A stretch of 64,000 nucleotides of DNA from Rhodococcus sp. WMMA185. Its GTDB lineage: Bacteria; Actinomycetota; Actinomycetes; Mycobacteriales; Mycobacteriaceae. Where the stretch lies: NCBI RefSeq assembly GCF_001767395.1, contig NZ_CP017014.1, forward strand, positions 2,798,501 through 2,862,500. The letters are read 5' to 3'. The translations under genes were made by a program, and so were the position numbers. Of the stretch, positions 1 through 10,349 are shown piece after piece (position 1 is the first letter of the stretch; each line of letters opens with the position of its first letter). The notes below the pieces were generated by a model. The model saw only the letters and a list, made by a program, of their open reading frames with translations, was not told the DNA's origin and searched no databases.

Positions 1-480
1 ATCCGCGTACAGCACCGTACCGGCGAGGAACATCAGAATCAGCACCGGGACGAGCAGGAATACCCACATCGGCCGATCCGCGGGCTTGGACAACATAGCG
101 AGTCCGACGACGAGTGCTGCCGCGCAGGACATGGTGACGAACTCGTACATGTTGCCGAGCGGGAACCGGCCTGCGGACAACCCACGCAGCACGATCGCGG
201 CAATGATCAGGACCGTGCCGACGACGAGTACCGCGGAACCCATGCCCCCGAACCGTTCGGACATCGGCTTTCCTGGCTTGGGTGCCACACGCCCGGGAAC
301 GTCGGCGGCATCTGCCGACGTTCCAGCGGTTCCAACCGATACGAGTTCCTTCTCTTGCACGGCCTGCGCGCGCGTGGACGCGTACTGCACGATGAGCAGA
401 ATGAGCGCCAGCAACAGCACAGCGAAGGCTGATTGGAAGGCCCAGTCGCTGTACTGCGCCAGAGTCTCATTGATCGTCAT
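1..480 (-). CDS. ccsB: Cytochrome c biogenesis protein CcsB (ResC), N-terminal 160 codons, cut by window start
   Basis: The frame opens with ATG at 480 and stays open to base 1, so the C-terminal part, including the haem-handling WWD region, lies outside the window. The visible part shows a first membrane helix at residues 13-33 (rich in Ala/Leu/Ile), a polar linker, then helices around residues 80-100, 110-125 and 137-155. This pattern is usual for CcsB, which with ResB forms the System II haem exporter and cytochrome c haem lyase in the membrane. The start overlaps the resB stop by ATGA, so the two are translationally coupled. Identification rests on position after resB and the membrane pattern. 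Confidence 0.85.
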   Translation of the reverse strand, partial: MTINETLAQYSDWAFQSAFAVLLLALILLIVQYASTRAQAVQEKELVSVGTAGTSADAADVPGRVAPKPGKPMSERFGGMGSAVLVVGTVLIIAAIVLRGLSAGRFPLGNMYEFVTMSCAAALVVGLAMLSKPADRPMWVFLLVPVLILMFLAGTVLYAD

Positions 481-2141
481 CGTTGCCTCTCCTGCGAATC
501 AGGCTTCGTGTCTTCCTCGAGCAGACGAGTGCAGAGCCGGTCGAACTCGTCGCCCCACCCGGCCTGATCGGTCCGGGCGAGCCCACCAAGCTCTACTACG
601 GTACGTCGTGGGCCTGGATCCGAAGCATCCGCGGGGTAGATGCGGGCCCAGATACGCCGACGCTTGACCAGCAGCGAGACGAGCAGTCCTGCCATCATCG
701 TCAGCGCCGACACCAGCACCCATTGCTGCGCAGGATCGTGCGACACCTGCAAGTTGACGAAATCGACGGCGCCGTCGAAACGCACCTGCGTGCCGTCGTC
801 GAGCGTTGCGCTCTCCCCCGGCATCAGGTTCACCCGGTCCTGCTTGACCAGCCGACCCTGGTTGATCAGTTCGGAATTCAGCGTGAAGATCGACTGCGGA
901 TTGCCGGTGTCGAGGCCGGTGTCACCCTTGTAGATGTCGATCGCGACGGCCGGGTCGTTCATCGCGGGGAAACTCGACGACAGTAGGTCTCCATGGAACA
1001 GAGCGGTCGGGGCGAACAGGCCTTCGATCGCGATCTGGTTCTTCCGTCGCTCGTCCGCATCGGGGTACAAACCACCGGGCGGGTCGAAACGCATGGCCCC
1101 GCTACTGAGGAATGTGACCGCATCGTCCGGTTGCCACTGCAACGTCTCGGTCCTCGTCTGCCCGTCCGGGAAGGTGACGGTGAACGTCGGCGCATACCCG
1201 TGGCCCTGCAGATAGACGCGGTCTCCTGCGACACGGAGCGGGTGGTTGACCTGCAGTTGGCGCTCGCGCCAGGTGTTCGAGTCGAGGTCGGCTCCAGCCT
1301 GATACTCGATGTTGGACGTGAACATCTCCGCCTGCCCGTTGTCGAGGTAGTCGGCGGTGAAGTCCTTCACCCTGATGCACATCGGCGTCATACCCGTTCC
1401 ATCCTGCGTGTTCCCGGCCCGGAACGAGTCGAAGACCGCGGGAGACGTAGTGCAGAATCCGGGCCCGTTGTTGGCGACCACAATGACGTTGCCCTCGTAG
1501 CCCAACAGCTTTCCCGCGGCGACCGCGACCAGCAGGCCTACGAGGGAGAGGTGAAAGACGAGATTGCCGAATTCGCGCAGGTATCCCTTCTCTGCGGAGA
1601 GGGTGATCTCACCCTCTCCGGACTCACGGCGGACGCCCTCGCGGGTCTCGACTCGCCACCCCTTCAGCTGGGCGCGAACGCGCCTGGCGAGTTCCTCGGG
1701 CGTCTCGTCGACCCGGTCCTCGCGGTGATGGGGAAGCCGAGAAAGGTTGCGGGGTGCCGGCACCGGACGGGTCCGCAACGCCTTCGCGTGCTCGACGCAC
1801 CGGGGCAGGATGCAGCCGACCAGGGAGATGAATAGCAGGACGTAGATGGCGGTGAACCAGAAACTGCCGAATACGTCGAACAGTTCGAGCTTGTCCATCC
1901 AGGGGCCGAGCGTGGGCCGGTTCGCGATGTACTCGTTGACCTTGCCCTCGTTGAGACTGCGCTGTGGCAGCAAGGCGCCCGGAATTGCCGCGAGCGCCAA
2001 CAGGAAGAGCAGCACGAGTGCCGTCCGCATGGACGTCAGCCCACGCCAGGTGTTGCGGACCTCAGCCATCGCTCGGCGAGGCAGGGATTGACGTGGAACC
2101 GGGGCAGATTCGATTCTCGGTCGAGTCTCGGTTTCGCTCAT
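477..2141 (-). CDS. resB: Cytochrome c biogenesis protein ResB
   Basis: The 554-residue product has the ResB arrangement: membrane helices near residues 38-58, 95-115 and 190-210, a large extracytoplasmic domain, and a final helix near 490-510 followed by a basic tail. ResB works with CcsB to move haem outward and attach it to apocytochromes c. The ATG at 2141 was chosen because it overlaps the ccdA stop (ATGA). The frame is open about 100 codons further upstream, but that extension is antisense-like, Arg-rich and runs inside ccdA. The stop overlaps the ccsB start in the same way. An Asp-rich, Thr-rich outer domain follows the third helix. Confidence 0.93.
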   Translation of the reverse strand: MSETETRPRIESAPVPRQSLPRRAMAEVRNTWRGLTSMRTALVLLFLLALAAIPGALLPQRSLNEGKVNEYIANRPTLGPWMDKLELFDVFGSFWFTAIYVLLFISLVGCILPRCVEHAKALRTRPVPAPRNLSRLPHHREDRVDETPEELARRVRAQLKGWRVETREGVRRESGEGEITLSAEKGYLREFGNLVFHLSLVGLLVAVAAGKLLGYEGNVIVVANNGPGFCTTSPAVFDSFRAGNTQDGTGMTPMCIRVKDFTADYLDNGQAEMFTSNIEYQAGADLDSNTWRERQLQVNHPLRVAGDRVYLQGHGYAPTFTVTFPDGQTRTETLQWQPDDAVTFLSSGAMRFDPPGGLYPDADERRKNQIAIEGLFAPTALFHGDLLSSSFPAMNDPAVAIDIYKGDTGLDTGNPQSIFTLNSELINQGRLVKQDRVNLMPGESATLDDGTQVRFDGAVDFVNLQVSHDPAQQWVLVSALTMMAGLLVSLLVKRRRIWARIYPADASDPGPRRTVVELGGLARTDQAGWGDEFDRLCTRLLEEDTKPDSQERQR

Positions 2142-2968
2142 ATCGGCAGAATCACATCCGTGATGAAGGCGTCGCGGATCCAGCTGACGAACAGGTCCCA
2201 TGCGCCGGTGACCAAGGCAATACCTACTGCCACCAGCATGATTCCGCCGAAGACTTGAATGGTTCGTGAGTTGCGGCGAAGCCATCCGACGCCGCGCAAC
2301 GCACGCGACGATCCGAGCGCCAGGATCACGAACGGCAGCCCGAGGCCGAGGCAGTACGCGACGATCAGGGTGACACCGCGCGCCGCGGTGGCTCCCTCGG
2401 TGCCTGCGGTGATGGAGATGACGCCGGCCAGTGTGGGGCCGAGGCACGGGGTCCAGCCCAGCGCGAACACACCGCCGAGCAGGGGCGCCCCGGCCAGGCT
2501 GGAAATGCGCCTCGGCTCGAGCCGGGTGTCTTTCTGAAGAGCAGGCACCAACCCGATGAACACCAGACCCATTGCGATGGTGACGACGCCGCCGACCCGC
2601 ATCAGGATGTCACGGTTGATCGCGAGTGCCGAGATGGCACCGAACACGGATGCCGTGGCCAGCACGAACACGACTGTGAAACCGGCCACGAACAAGCCCG
2701 CGGCACCCGCAACCCGAAGCCGGCCGTCGGAGAGTGTTTTCGTCCGAACGGCCGCCTCCTCCGCAGTGACGGCTGGAGCGTCCGCCCCGACCACACCGGC
2801 GAGGTAGGACAGGTAGCCGGGTACGAGGGGCACAACGCAGGGCGACGCGAACGACACGAGACCGGCGAGGATGCACGCACCGAACGCGAGCACCAGCGGC
2901 CCGGACACGGCAGTGGACCCAAAGGCCTCGCCGATGCCGCCGGCAAGAATAGTGGTGCTGGTACTCAC
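2138..2968 (-). CDS. ccdA: Cytochrome c biogenesis protein CcdA (DsbD transmembrane domain)
   Basis: This 276-residue, six-helix membrane protein carries electrons across the membrane to keep the extracytoplasmic thioredoxin reduced for apocytochrome c maturation. The two redox cysteines sit in the family motifs [15 protein letters not shown] (Cys44) and GWTPCLGPT (Cys175). A charged loop of about 25 residues lies between helices 1 and 2. It overlaps the resA-like stop and the resB start by 4 bp on each side, so it belongs to one translationally coupled run. The length is slightly above the common 240-260 residues because of the N-terminal extension. Confidence 0.94.
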   Translation of the reverse strand: MSTSTTILAGGIGEAFGSTAVSGPLVLAFGACILAGLVSFASPCVVPLVPGYLSYLAGVVGADAPAVTAEEAAVRTKTLSDGRLRVAGAAGLFVAGFTVVFVLATASVFGAISALAINRDILMRVGGVVTIAMGLVFIGLVPALQKDTRLEPRRISSLAGAPLLGGVFALGWTPCLGPTLAGVISITAGTEGATAARGVTLIVAYCLGLGLPFVILALGSSRALRGVGWLRRNSRTIQVFGGIMLVAVGIALVTGAWDLFVSWIRDAFITDVILPI

Positions 2969-3564
2969 GATTCCTGAGCCACCCGTTCGACCACCGGTTT
3001 CAGATCCTCGGCCAGCAGTTCCTTGAGGAACACCGCGGCGACGCGGTGGTCCCGGTCGAGCACCATCGTGGTGGGGACGACGCTCGTCGGGTAGTTACGG
3101 CCGAGCGCGATCAACGTCCGCATTGCCGGGTCGTAGATCGACGGATACGAGATCTTGTTGTCGATCACGAAGTCCTGCGCCTTGTCCTGCTGGTTGTCCC
3201 GCACATTGATCCCGAGGAACGCGACCCCTTGGTTCTTGGTTTCCTCGTAGACCTCCTCGAGGTGGCTGGCCTCGCTCCGACACGGAGCGCACCACTGACC
3301 CCACACGTTGATGACCACGACCTGACCGTCGAATTCGTCGAGTGAGGTGGTCCTTCCCTCTTCCATCAGGTCGGGTCCGGAGAGAGCGCCGATGGCCCCG
3401 CGATCGGCCGGCGGATCGTAGAAGATCTCGGTCTTGCCGCCCGGAGACACAAAGTCGAAGGTGCCGCCCTGTGCCACCGCGTCGTCGCCGGACGCGCACG
3501 CCGAGAGCAGCACGACAGCCGCACCCACCATCGCGGCAAACCCCGCCAAGCGTCCCCGTTTCAT
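2965..3564 (-). CDS. resA: Thioredoxin-fold lipoprotein of cytochrome c maturation (ResA/TlpA type)
   Basis: The protein has 199 residues. It begins with a lipoprotein signal: basic MKRGR, a hydrophobic stretch and lipobox LSAC with Cys23, so it is probably anchored on the outer face of the membrane. The thioredoxin-like domain follows, with active site WCAPC (Cys92/Cys95) and a cis-Pro region near TSVVPTT. It should reduce apocytochrome c thiols with electrons from CcdA. ATGA overlaps on both sides tie it to the histidine phosphatase gene upstream and ccdA downstream. The resA name is by role and position; substrate specificity is inferred. Confidence 0.9.
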   Translation of the reverse strand: MKRGRLAGFAAMVGAAVVLLSACASGDDAVAQGGTFDFVSPGGKTEIFYDPPADRGAIGALSGPDLMEEGRTTSLDEFDGQVVVINVWGQWCAPCRSEASHLEEVYEETKNQGVAFLGINVRDNQQDKAQDFVIDNKISYPSIYDPAMRTLIALGRNYPTSVVPTTMVLDRDHRVAAVFLKELLAEDLKPVVERVAQES

Positions 3565-4220
3565 GCCCCGGTCACCCTCGGATCCGACGCGCCCGCGGGC
3601 TCCGAATACACGATGTCCACGAGGGTGTCACCCTCATAGACGAGCGACGTCAACGACGCGAGGCCGCATTGACGATGGCGCGGGTCGTGCCACAGCCGGT
3701 CACCTTGCAGAAAACGCCGCAGAGTCCAGACCGGCAGCTGGTGACTGACGACCACGGCCTCGTGTCCAACCGCGCAGACGCGCGCGCTGTTCACCGCCGC
3801 CAGCATGCGGTGCGCGATCTGCAGGTACGGCTCGCCCCACGAGGGGGTGAACGGATTGCGGAGCTTCCACCAGTGCCGCGGGCGGGACAGTGCCCCGTCG
3901 CCGACCGAAACCTTGAGGCCCTCGAACTCGTTGCCCGCCTCGATCAGGTTCTCGTCGGTCACGATCTCGACTCCGTGGGCGGCGGCAATCGGGGCCGCAG
4001 TCTCCTGCGCCCTCTGCAGAGGCGATGCTGCTACGTGAGTGATGTCGTGCTTGGCCAGGACCGACGCGACCGCACGGGCCTGGCCCTCCCCCGTCACCGA
4101 CAGCTTGAACCCGGGAAGCCTGCCATAGAGGATTCCACGCGGGTTGTGCACCTCGCCGTGCCGAAGCACATGCACGATGGTGCGGGTCTGTGTGTGGTCG
4201 GGATGACCGGCATCTGTCAC
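3561..4220 (-). CDS. Histidine phosphatase family protein (phosphoglycerate-mutase fold)
   Basis: The 219-residue product has the family signature RHGEVHNP early on (Arg20-His21-Gly22) and a second catalytic His in AVGHEAVVVSH. It is therefore a phosphohistidine phosphatase-type enzyme; the substrate cannot be read from sequence. The GTG at 4220 is preferred because GAGGA lies 8 bp upstream and the upstream in-frame extension is low-quality Arg-rich sequence overlapping hemL. The stop overlaps the resA-like start by ATGA. A homologue sits between hemL and the thioredoxin gene in mycobacteria, so the link with cytochrome c or haem is conserved by position only. Confidence 0.85.
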   Translation of the reverse strand: MTDAGHPDHTQTRTIVHVLRHGEVHNPRGILYGRLPGFKLSVTGEGQARAVASVLAKHDITHVAASPLQRAQETAAPIAAAHGVEIVTDENLIEAGNEFEGLKVSVGDGALSRPRHWWKLRNPFTPSWGEPYLQIAHRMLAAVNSARVCAVGHEAVVVSHQLPVWTLRRFLQGDRLWHDPRHRQCGLASLTSLVYEGDTLVDIVYSEPAGASDPRVTGA

Positions 4221-4294
4221 GTTTGAAGTTCCTCGGGTAGGTGCGGGCGTCAGTTGATCGATGGGGCCGTCGGTGGCCACCTGCTGCGGACACA

Positions 4295-5620
4295 TCAGGG
4301 CCGAGTGGCCGCTGCGGCGGCCTTCGCTGCGTGCGGCAGGGCATCGGCGATGATCGAGAAGGCGTTGTCGTCCATGGCGGCGGAGACGAACCACGCCTCG
4401 AAGGCGCTCGGCGGCGGGTACACACCGCGCGAGAGCAGGCCGTGGAAAAACGCCGGGAAGCGCCACGTCTGCGCGGCCTTCGCCTCGGCGTAGTTGGTGA
4501 CCGGATCCTCGGTGAAGAAGACGCTGAGCATCGTTCCGGCCGTCTGCACACGGTGCGGCACACCCTCGGCCGTCAGCGCGTCAGAGAGCAAACCTCGCAG
4601 CGTCGCACTGTTGCGCTCGAGTGCGTCGTACACACCCTGGTCTGCCGCACGCAGGCTGGCGAGTCCGGCGGCAACCGCGACCGGGTTCCCGGACAGGGTG
4701 CCCGCCTGGTAGACGGGCCCGGCAGGCGCGAGATGCGCCATGACGTCGGCGCGGCCACCGAATGCGGCGGCGGGCAGACCTCCGCTCATCACCTTGCCGA
4801 ACGTGTAGAGGTCACCGGCGACCCCGTCGAGTCCGTACCAACCTGCGGCACTGACGCGGAATCCCGTCATCACTTCGTCCATGATGAGCAGCGCGCCGTT
4901 GTCCCGGGTGAGCGATCGAAGCCCCTCGTTGAATCCCGGCTCGGGGGGTATTGCCCCCATGTTGCCGGCGGCGGCTTCGGTGATCACGCACGCGATCGCG
5001 CCCTCGTTCGCAGCAAACGCCTGAGCTACTGCGTCGAGATCGTTGTAAGGAAGAACAATGGTGTCCTCGGCCTGGGCACCGGTCACCCCCGGCGATGTCG
5101 GGAGGCCGAAGGTCGCAAGACCCGAACCGGCATCCGCGAGCAGTGCATCGACGTGTCCGTGGTAGCAACCGGAGAACTTGACGACCTTGGTTCGCCCTGT
5201 GAAACCGCGGGCCAACCGGACCGCGCTCATCGTGGCCTCGGTACCCGAGTTGACCAGCCGCACCTTCTCGACCGGTGCCACCCGGGCGACGATCTCCTCG
5301 GCCAGTTCGATCTCCCCTGCCGTGGGGGCGCCGAACGATAGACCGGTGGTGGCGGCAGCCCGCACCGCCTCGACAACAGCCGGGTGCGCGTGCCCGAGGA
5401 TCATCGGCCCCCACGAACAGATGAGGTCGACGTAATCGTTGCCATCGACGTCGGTGAGTGTGTACCCGGCCGCCTCTTTGATGAATCGCGGGGTACCGCC
5501 CACGGAATGGAAGGCCCGCACCGGAGAATTGACACCGCCGGGAATGACCAGATCCGCCTTCTCGAAGAGCTGAACGGAGCGAGAGGCATGCACGTCGCGG
5601 TCACCGGGGCGATCAATCAC
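4295..5620 (-). CDS. hemL: Glutamate-1-semialdehyde 2,1-aminomutase
   Basis: HemL converts glutamate-1-semialdehyde to 5-aminolevulinate, the second step of the C5 haem pathway started by HemA. The 441-residue protein is full length for this class III aminotransferase. It shows [12 protein letters not shown] near the N terminus, the PLP Asp in [10 protein letters not shown], and the Schiff-base lysine in [11 protein letters not shown] (Lys276). The start is GTG at 5620; another in-frame GTG lies nine codons in. It is 74 bp upstream of the phosphatase gene and 61 bp downstream of the VOC gene, and is separate from the main hem operon at 13-19 kb. Confidence 0.95.
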   Translation of the reverse strand: MIDRPGDRDVHASRSVQLFEKADLVIPGGVNSPVRAFHSVGGTPRFIKEAAGYTLTDVDGNDYVDLICSWGPMILGHAHPAVVEAVRAAATTGLSFGAPTAGEIELAEEIVARVAPVEKVRLVNSGTEATMSAVRLARGFTGRTKVVKFSGCYHGHVDALLADAGSGLATFGLPTSPGVTGAQAEDTIVLPYNDLDAVAQAFAANEGAIACVITEAAAGNMGAIPPEPGFNEGLRSLTRDNGALLIMDEVMTGFRVSAAGWYGLDGVAGDLYTFGKVMSGGLPAAAFGGRADVMAHLAPAGPVYQAGTLSGNPVAVAAGLASLRAADQGVYDALERNSATLRGLLSDALTAEGVPHRVQTAGTMLSVFFTEDPVTNYAEAKAAQTWRFPAFFHGLLSRGVYPPPSAFEAWFVSAAMDDNAFSIIADALPHAAKAAAAATRP

Positions 5621-5681
5621 GATCTCTAGTGTCCCAGTTCTGTCGGATTTGCCAACGACAGGGTGTAGTTGGTGACGTGAT

Positions 5682-6194
5682 TCACCCCTTCGGCGATTCC
5701 GGAACCAACGAATCGAACAGGGCCCGCATTTCGTCCGAGAGCTTCATCAGTTCCACGTAGCCGCCGAGGGGACCGGCATCGAGATAGGCGAACTCCATCC
5801 CCACACCCTCGAAGCGCCCCTGTGCGACGACGGGCAGACCGCGGCGGCCCGCCTCGGCGAGGGTGGCCTCGAAGTCGTGGGGGACCCATGCCATGTGGTG
5901 GACCCCCGGACCACTTCTCTCGAGATGTTCCGTGTAGAGACTCTGCCCCGACACGGGCTGGATGAGTTCGAGTTGCTGCCCACCTGCGTACCCGAGCGAC
6001 ACGTGGACCACATAGTCCGCGGGGCGTCCCCGGTAGGTGCACTGATCCGGGCCGAAATGCACGTCCGGCAGGCGCAGCCATCGCGCGACGCCGAAGTGCT
6101 CCGTGAAGTGCTCCTCCGCCGCGACGATGTCTTCGACTACCCAGCAGATCTGGAATATCGGACCGCTGACCAGGCTCATGCCATCTTCGCTCAT
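5682..6194 (-). CDS. VOC (glyoxalase/bleomycin resistance) superfamily protein
   Basis: This 170-residue protein has two beta-alpha-beta-beta-beta modules typical of vicinal-oxygen-chelate enzymes: [17 protein letters not shown] at the start, an internal [11 protein letters not shown] with likely metal ligands, and a C-terminal GGYVELMKL with a Glu ligand. The ATG at 6194 overlaps the SDR stop (ATGA), which fixes the start against a longer upstream frame. Isomerases, dioxygenases and binding proteins share this fold, so the reaction is unknown. Lying directly after an SDR and hpd, it may act on a small carbonyl or aromatic breakdown product; this is inference. Confidence 0.8.
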   Translation of the reverse strand: MSEDGMSLVSGPIFQICWVVEDIVAAEEHFTEHFGVARWLRLPDVHFGPDQCTYRGRPADYVVHVSLGYAGGQQLELIQPVSGQSLYTEHLERSGPGVHHMAWVPHDFEATLAEAGRRGLPVVAQGRFEGVGMEFAYLDAGPLGGYVELMKLSDEMRALFDSLVPESPKG

Positions 6195-6955
6195 GCCATT
6201 TTCCCATTGTCCACCGCGTACACGGCACCGTGGACGGCCGCGGCGTCGTCGGACGCGACGAACGCCACCATCTTCGCCACGTCCTCGGGCTCCATCAGGC
6301 CGCGAGGTCCTGCCGATTTCATGACGAGATCGAAGTCGACGCCCTCCGGGAACACGAAATTTGAGACCTGCGGGGTCATCATCCCGCCGGGACAAATGGC
6401 GTTGATCCGCAGCGGAGCGCCGGCGAACTCGAGTGCCATGGCTCGCGTAAGACCCACCAGCCCATGTTTGGCGGCACAGTAGCCAGCGGAGTACGCCTGT
6501 CCCTCGAGTCCGGCTACGGAAGCGACGTTGACGATGTTGCCTCCCCTCTCGAGCAGATGAGGCAACGCGGCACGTGACAGATAGAACGGCCCGTTCAGAT
6601 TCACGGCCAGGTCGCGGGCCCAGTCCTCGTCAGTGACGTCAGCGGTGTGCCGGAGAGTGTGCGCGCCGGCTACGTTGACGAGCACATCAAGACCACCGAG
6701 CGCGGACACACAGGAGGCCACGGCTGCGGCGCACTCCTCGGACGAGGCGACGTTCGTTTCCGCGTAGCGCCTCTCCCCATCCGCACCAGCGACGTCGATC
6801 ATGGCCTCGCGCAAAGCATCCCCGCCACGCGCGACACCGAAGACGTGCGCTCCCCTGTTCGTCAGTACTCGCGCCACCGCCAGCCCGAGCCCCGAAGACG
6901 CGCCCGTAACGAGTGCAACCTTGCCCGCGAAAGATCTTCCCTCTGCGTCATCCAT
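6191..6955 (-). CDS. Short-chain dehydrogenase/reductase
   Basis: This is a 254-residue classical SDR. The dinucleotide-binding motif TGASSGLG is at residues 18-25, NVAG follows beta-4, and the catalytic Ser and YCAAK (Tyr-x-x-x-Lys) follow in the expected spacing, then the PGG turn after beta-6. An Asp or Glu after beta-2 is not obvious, so the cofactor (NAD or NADP) is unclear. It is 33 bp downstream of hpd and overlaps the VOC gene by 4 bp, so the three are probably one transcript. The substrate is unknown. Confidence 0.88.
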   Translation of the reverse strand: MDDAEGRSFAGKVALVTGASSGLGLAVARVLTNRGAHVFGVARGGDALREAMIDVAGADGERRYAETNVASSEECAAAVASCVSALGGLDVLVNVAGAHTLRHTADVTDEDWARDLAVNLNGPFYLSRAALPHLLERGGNIVNVASVAGLEGQAYSAGYCAAKHGLVGLTRAMALEFAGAPLRINAICPGGMMTPQVSNFVFPEGVDFDLVMKSAGPRGLMEPEDVAKMVAFVASDDAAAVHGAVYAVDNGKMA

Positions 6956-6988
6956 TCATAGATGATGCACTGAGCGCAGACCTACAGT

Positions 6989-8316
<1,328 letters not shown>

Positions 8317-8793
8317 ATGCCTATCGATCAACTCGATGCGCGCCTGCTCGACCTTCTGCATGTCGAACCGAAGGTTGGAGTCCTCGAGGCGTCGAGGCGC
8401 CTGGGGGTTGCTCGGGGCACAGTCCAGGCGCGCCTCGACCGACTCGAACGCTCCGGCGTGATCATCAGTTCGGCACCCACGCTCGATCCATCGGCCCTCG
8501 GCTTCCCGGTGGTCGGGTTCGCCACGCTCGAGATCGCGCAGGGCAAGGGACACGTTGCGGTAGTCGAGCATCTCGCCGCCATCCCCGAAGTGCTCGAGGC
8601 ACACACGACAACCGGCGACGGAGATCTCCTGGTGCGTGTTGTGGCGCGCAACCATGCGGATCTGCAGCGGGTCATCAACGCAATTGTCGACGGCCAGAAC
8701 GTCTTGCGATCCTCGACCGTCATCGCGACGCAGACCCAAATTCCGCTGCGCCACTACCAACTCGTGTCGCATGCGGTCGCTACCCAGACGTGA
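8317..8793 (+). CDS. Lrp/AsnC family transcriptional regulator
   Basis: This 158-residue protein has an N-terminal winged helix-turn-helix (about residues 4-60, including VLEASRRLGVARGTVQARL) and a C-terminal RAM/ligand-binding domain (residues 65-145, with HTTTGDGDLLVRVVA). ATG at 8317 was chosen over an in-frame ATG 16 codons upstream because AGGAG lies 6 bp before it. It is divergent from hpd, the usual setting for an aromatic amino acid-responsive Lrp-type regulator of tyrosine catabolism. That target is inferred. The downstream gene was once an acyl-CoA oxidase gene, now broken by an IS element. Confidence 0.88.
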   Translation: MPIDQLDARLLDLLHVEPKVGVLEASRRLGVARGTVQARLDRLERSGVIISSAPTLDPSALGFPVVGFATLEIAQGKGHVAVVEHLAAIPEVLEAHTTTGDGDLLVRVVARNHADLQRVINAIVDGQNVLRSSTVIATQTQIPLRHYQLVSHAVATQT

Positions 8794-8881
8794 GCCGACC
8801 CCTCTTGGCGGGTGTGTCTACACCGCTGTGTCGAACAGCCCGACTCCCCTTTCCCGGACAGGCGCTCGATAGGGTCGTGCA

Positions 8882-8902
8882 ATGCCGACTACCGCTGAGC
8901 AT
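8882..8902 (+). pseudogene. Possible 5' remnant of the disrupted acyl-CoA oxidase gene
   Basis: A short frame starts at ATG 8882 (MPTTAEH), preceded by AGGG at a workable distance, and runs directly into the IS end, where it meets a stop 15 codons in. It may be the original start of the acyl-CoA oxidase gene whose remainder lies right of the IS. This rests on position and the modest ribosome site only; seven codons are too few for homology. Confidence 0.35.
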
Positions 8903-9060
8903 GTCAACTACTCAGCCCTGAAGGACTGAGCTTGCAGCTGCAACACCCGACTGGCTGTCGAGGGTCACGCCGCGCCAGGGACCGTTGACTGGGCCCGGTA
9001 GTCCTCGGCGGCTCGGTGTGCGATGTTGTGCGAGCCGACAATATCTGCGTGTTCAACGAA
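8903..9060 (-). ncRNA. Putative TnpB guide RNA (omega RNA) region
   Basis: Characterised TnpB nucleases use an RNA that covers the 3' end of tnpB and runs through the right-end hairpin into flanking DNA, which supplies the guide. By position, that RNA would be made from the minus strand here, with a guide of about 20 nt starting ATGCTCAGCGGTAGTCGG just outside the element. The 5' limit is arbitrary; no promoter or processing site was identified. The inference depends on this TnpB behaving like ISDra2 TnpB. Confidence 0.4.
8911..8930. repeat. Right-end hairpin of the tnpB element
   Basis: CTCAG and CTGAG arms enclose the core shared with the other end. In this superfamily such hairpins are recognised by TnpA, and the right end also forms the 3' scaffold of the guide RNA. 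It lies 35 bp beyond the tnpB stop. Confidence 0.7.
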
Positions 9061-10215
9061 ACCGCAGTCGAGACAGCAGAACCGGTCCTGGTGGGGCCGG
9101 TTCTTCTTGTCGATATGACCACACCTGATGCAGCGGCGGCTGGTGTTCGCCGGATCCACCGACATCACCGGCACCCCCACCCGGGCGGCCTTGTAGGAAA
9201 TGAAGGCCCCGAGTTGCGCGAACGCCCAACTCGAGTGCGTGGCCCGTTGGGGCTTGCGAAACCGTACCCGCTCGCGGATGCCCGTAAGGTCTTCCAGGGC
9301 GATCCCGCGTCCGGTGCGTTCAGCCACGGCCACAACCTTCTTGGAAATCTGGTGGTTGACGTCGGCGGCGAACCGGGCTTCCTTCCGAGCCCGACGCCGC
9401 AACAATCGTTTGGCGGACTTGGTGTTCTTCCTCTGCAGTGTGTGCCGCAGTTCCCGGTTGCGGGTGCGGCGGTCCTTGACGGCGCCCCGCCCGGCAGGGC
9501 CATCCGGGGCGCCGTCCCCGAACGTGTCGATCAGGTGATCACCAAGTTCCCGGTCGGAGGCGACGGCCATGTTCACGATCCCCAAATCCACCCCGATCCA
9601 CCCGTCCGGGGTGTTCAGATGGTCCCCGGAGGCGACCGGGGGGTCGGGCACATCGCAGGTGGCGATCAAATACGCGGTCGGTGTTCCTCGGCGATCTCTC
9701 TGTACGACGAGATCAGTTTCCCCCTTCCGGTACTGCCGGAGCATCGCCACCTGGTCGGGGTGGCCGACGAACCGCAGGTTCTTCACCCGCCCGTCGACCG
9801 TCCAAATCGACACGCTGCCCCCGCCCGTGTCGTTTGGGTCGTACCCCCAGGACAGGCACCGGTCATCGAACGGTTGCGCCGCGTCCGGGCGGAACCGGAT
9901 CGGCGTGTTCTCCACCCGCGTCCGGCGCCGGGAGCCTGTCGGCCCGTACCTGCCGTTCCGCAAATTGGCGCGCAGGCTGGTGTACGAGTCAGCGACCTTC
10001 CGGATCACCGACTGCGCCACCTGCGCACCCAACCCACCATGCTCACGGGCGGTCGCGTAGGTGATCGCCCGCAGATCACGTTTCCGGAACACCCGCCTCT
10101 CGTGCGCGATCCGGGCCACCAGGGTGGCGGTGTCGTTGCAGACGGCCAGGGTGCGCACCACAGCATCGAGTTGCTGACTGTCGGCCAGTAACTTCACCCG
10201 CACCACCTGCTTCAC
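8965..10215 (-). CDS. tnpB: RNA-guided endonuclease TnpB (OrfB, zinc-ribbon transposase family)
   Basis: The product is about 416 residues and looks intact. The RuvC acidic residues are present: Asp in WIGVDLGIVN (about residue 210), Glu in IALEDLTGI (about 308) and Asp in EHADIVGSHNIA (about 391). Between the last two is a four-cysteine zinc ribbon (CIRCG and CCLDCG). TnpB proteins are RNA-guided DNA nucleases that help the element persist. GTG at 10215 is taken as the start because VKQVVRVKLL matches the usual TnpB opening; earlier starts at 10239 and 10302 remain possible. No tnpA lies nearby, so mobility would depend on TnpA in trans. Confidence 0.85.
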   Translation of the reverse strand: MKQVVRVKLLADSQQLDAVVRTLAVCNDTATLVARIAHERRVFRKRDLRAITYATAREHGGLGAQVAQSVIRKVADSYTSLRANLRNGRYGPTGSRRRTRVENTPIRFRPDAAQPFDDRCLSWGYDPNDTGGGSVSIWTVDGRVKNLRFVGHPDQVAMLRQYRKGETDLVVQRDRRGTPTAYLIATCDVPDPPVASGDHLNTPDGWIGVDLGIVNMAVASDRELGDHLIDTFGDGAPDGPAGRGAVKDRRTRNRELRHTLQRKNTKSAKRLLRRRARKEARFAADVNHQISKKVVAVAERTGRGIALEDLTGIRERVRFRKPQRATHSSWAFAQLGAFISYKAARVGVPVMSVDPANTSRRCIRCGHIDKKNRPHQDRFCCLDCGFVEHADIVGSHNIAHRAAEDYRAQSTVPGAA

Positions 10216-10316
10216 ACCCCGGACCGTAACAGCGACCACCGACACCAACCGAGAACCCGAACGTACGCAGGGTCGTTGGGCTACTCGTGCACTACCCACC
10301 ACGTGACGCGATTCCT

Positions 10317-10336
10317 CCCGGCCCTGAAGGACCGGG
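10317..10336. repeat. Left-end hairpin of the tnpB element
   Basis: CCCGG and CCGGG arms enclose the same CCCTGAAGGAC core as the other end, in the same orientation. It lies about 100 bp upstream of the tnpB start and a few bases from the acyl-CoA oxidase remnant. Confidence 0.7.
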
Positions 10337-10349
10337 GTTCCTCGCTAGC

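Larger units (their letters stand above)
8903..10349 (-). mobile_element. IS200/IS605-superfamily element carrying tnpB only (IS1341 type)
   Basis: The unit holds tnpB on the minus strand with no tnpA. Both ends carry the subterminal imperfect hairpin typical of this superfamily: CTCAGCCCTGAAGGACTGAG at 8911-8930 (right end relative to tnpB) and CCCGGCCCTGAAGGACCGGG at 10317-10336 (left end). They share the core CCCTGAAGGAC. No target duplication is expected for this family. The outer borders are estimates, set just after TAGTTGAC beyond the right hairpin and before CTACCGCTGA on the other side. The insertion sits in an acyl-CoA oxidase gene and is accompanied by loss of roughly its first 150 codons. 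Confidence 0.8.

Noticed and set aside
993-1835. A 280-codon plus-strand frame opposite resB
   Set aside because: Antisense of a conserved membrane protein; no start context.
4241-5341. A 366-codon plus-strand frame opposite hemL
   Set aside because: Antisense of hemL, with composition typical of reversed high-GC coding DNA.
9016-10191. A 391-codon plus-strand frame opposite tnpB
   Set aside because: Shadow of tnpB; Pro/Arg/Val-rich with no recognisable motif or ribosome site.
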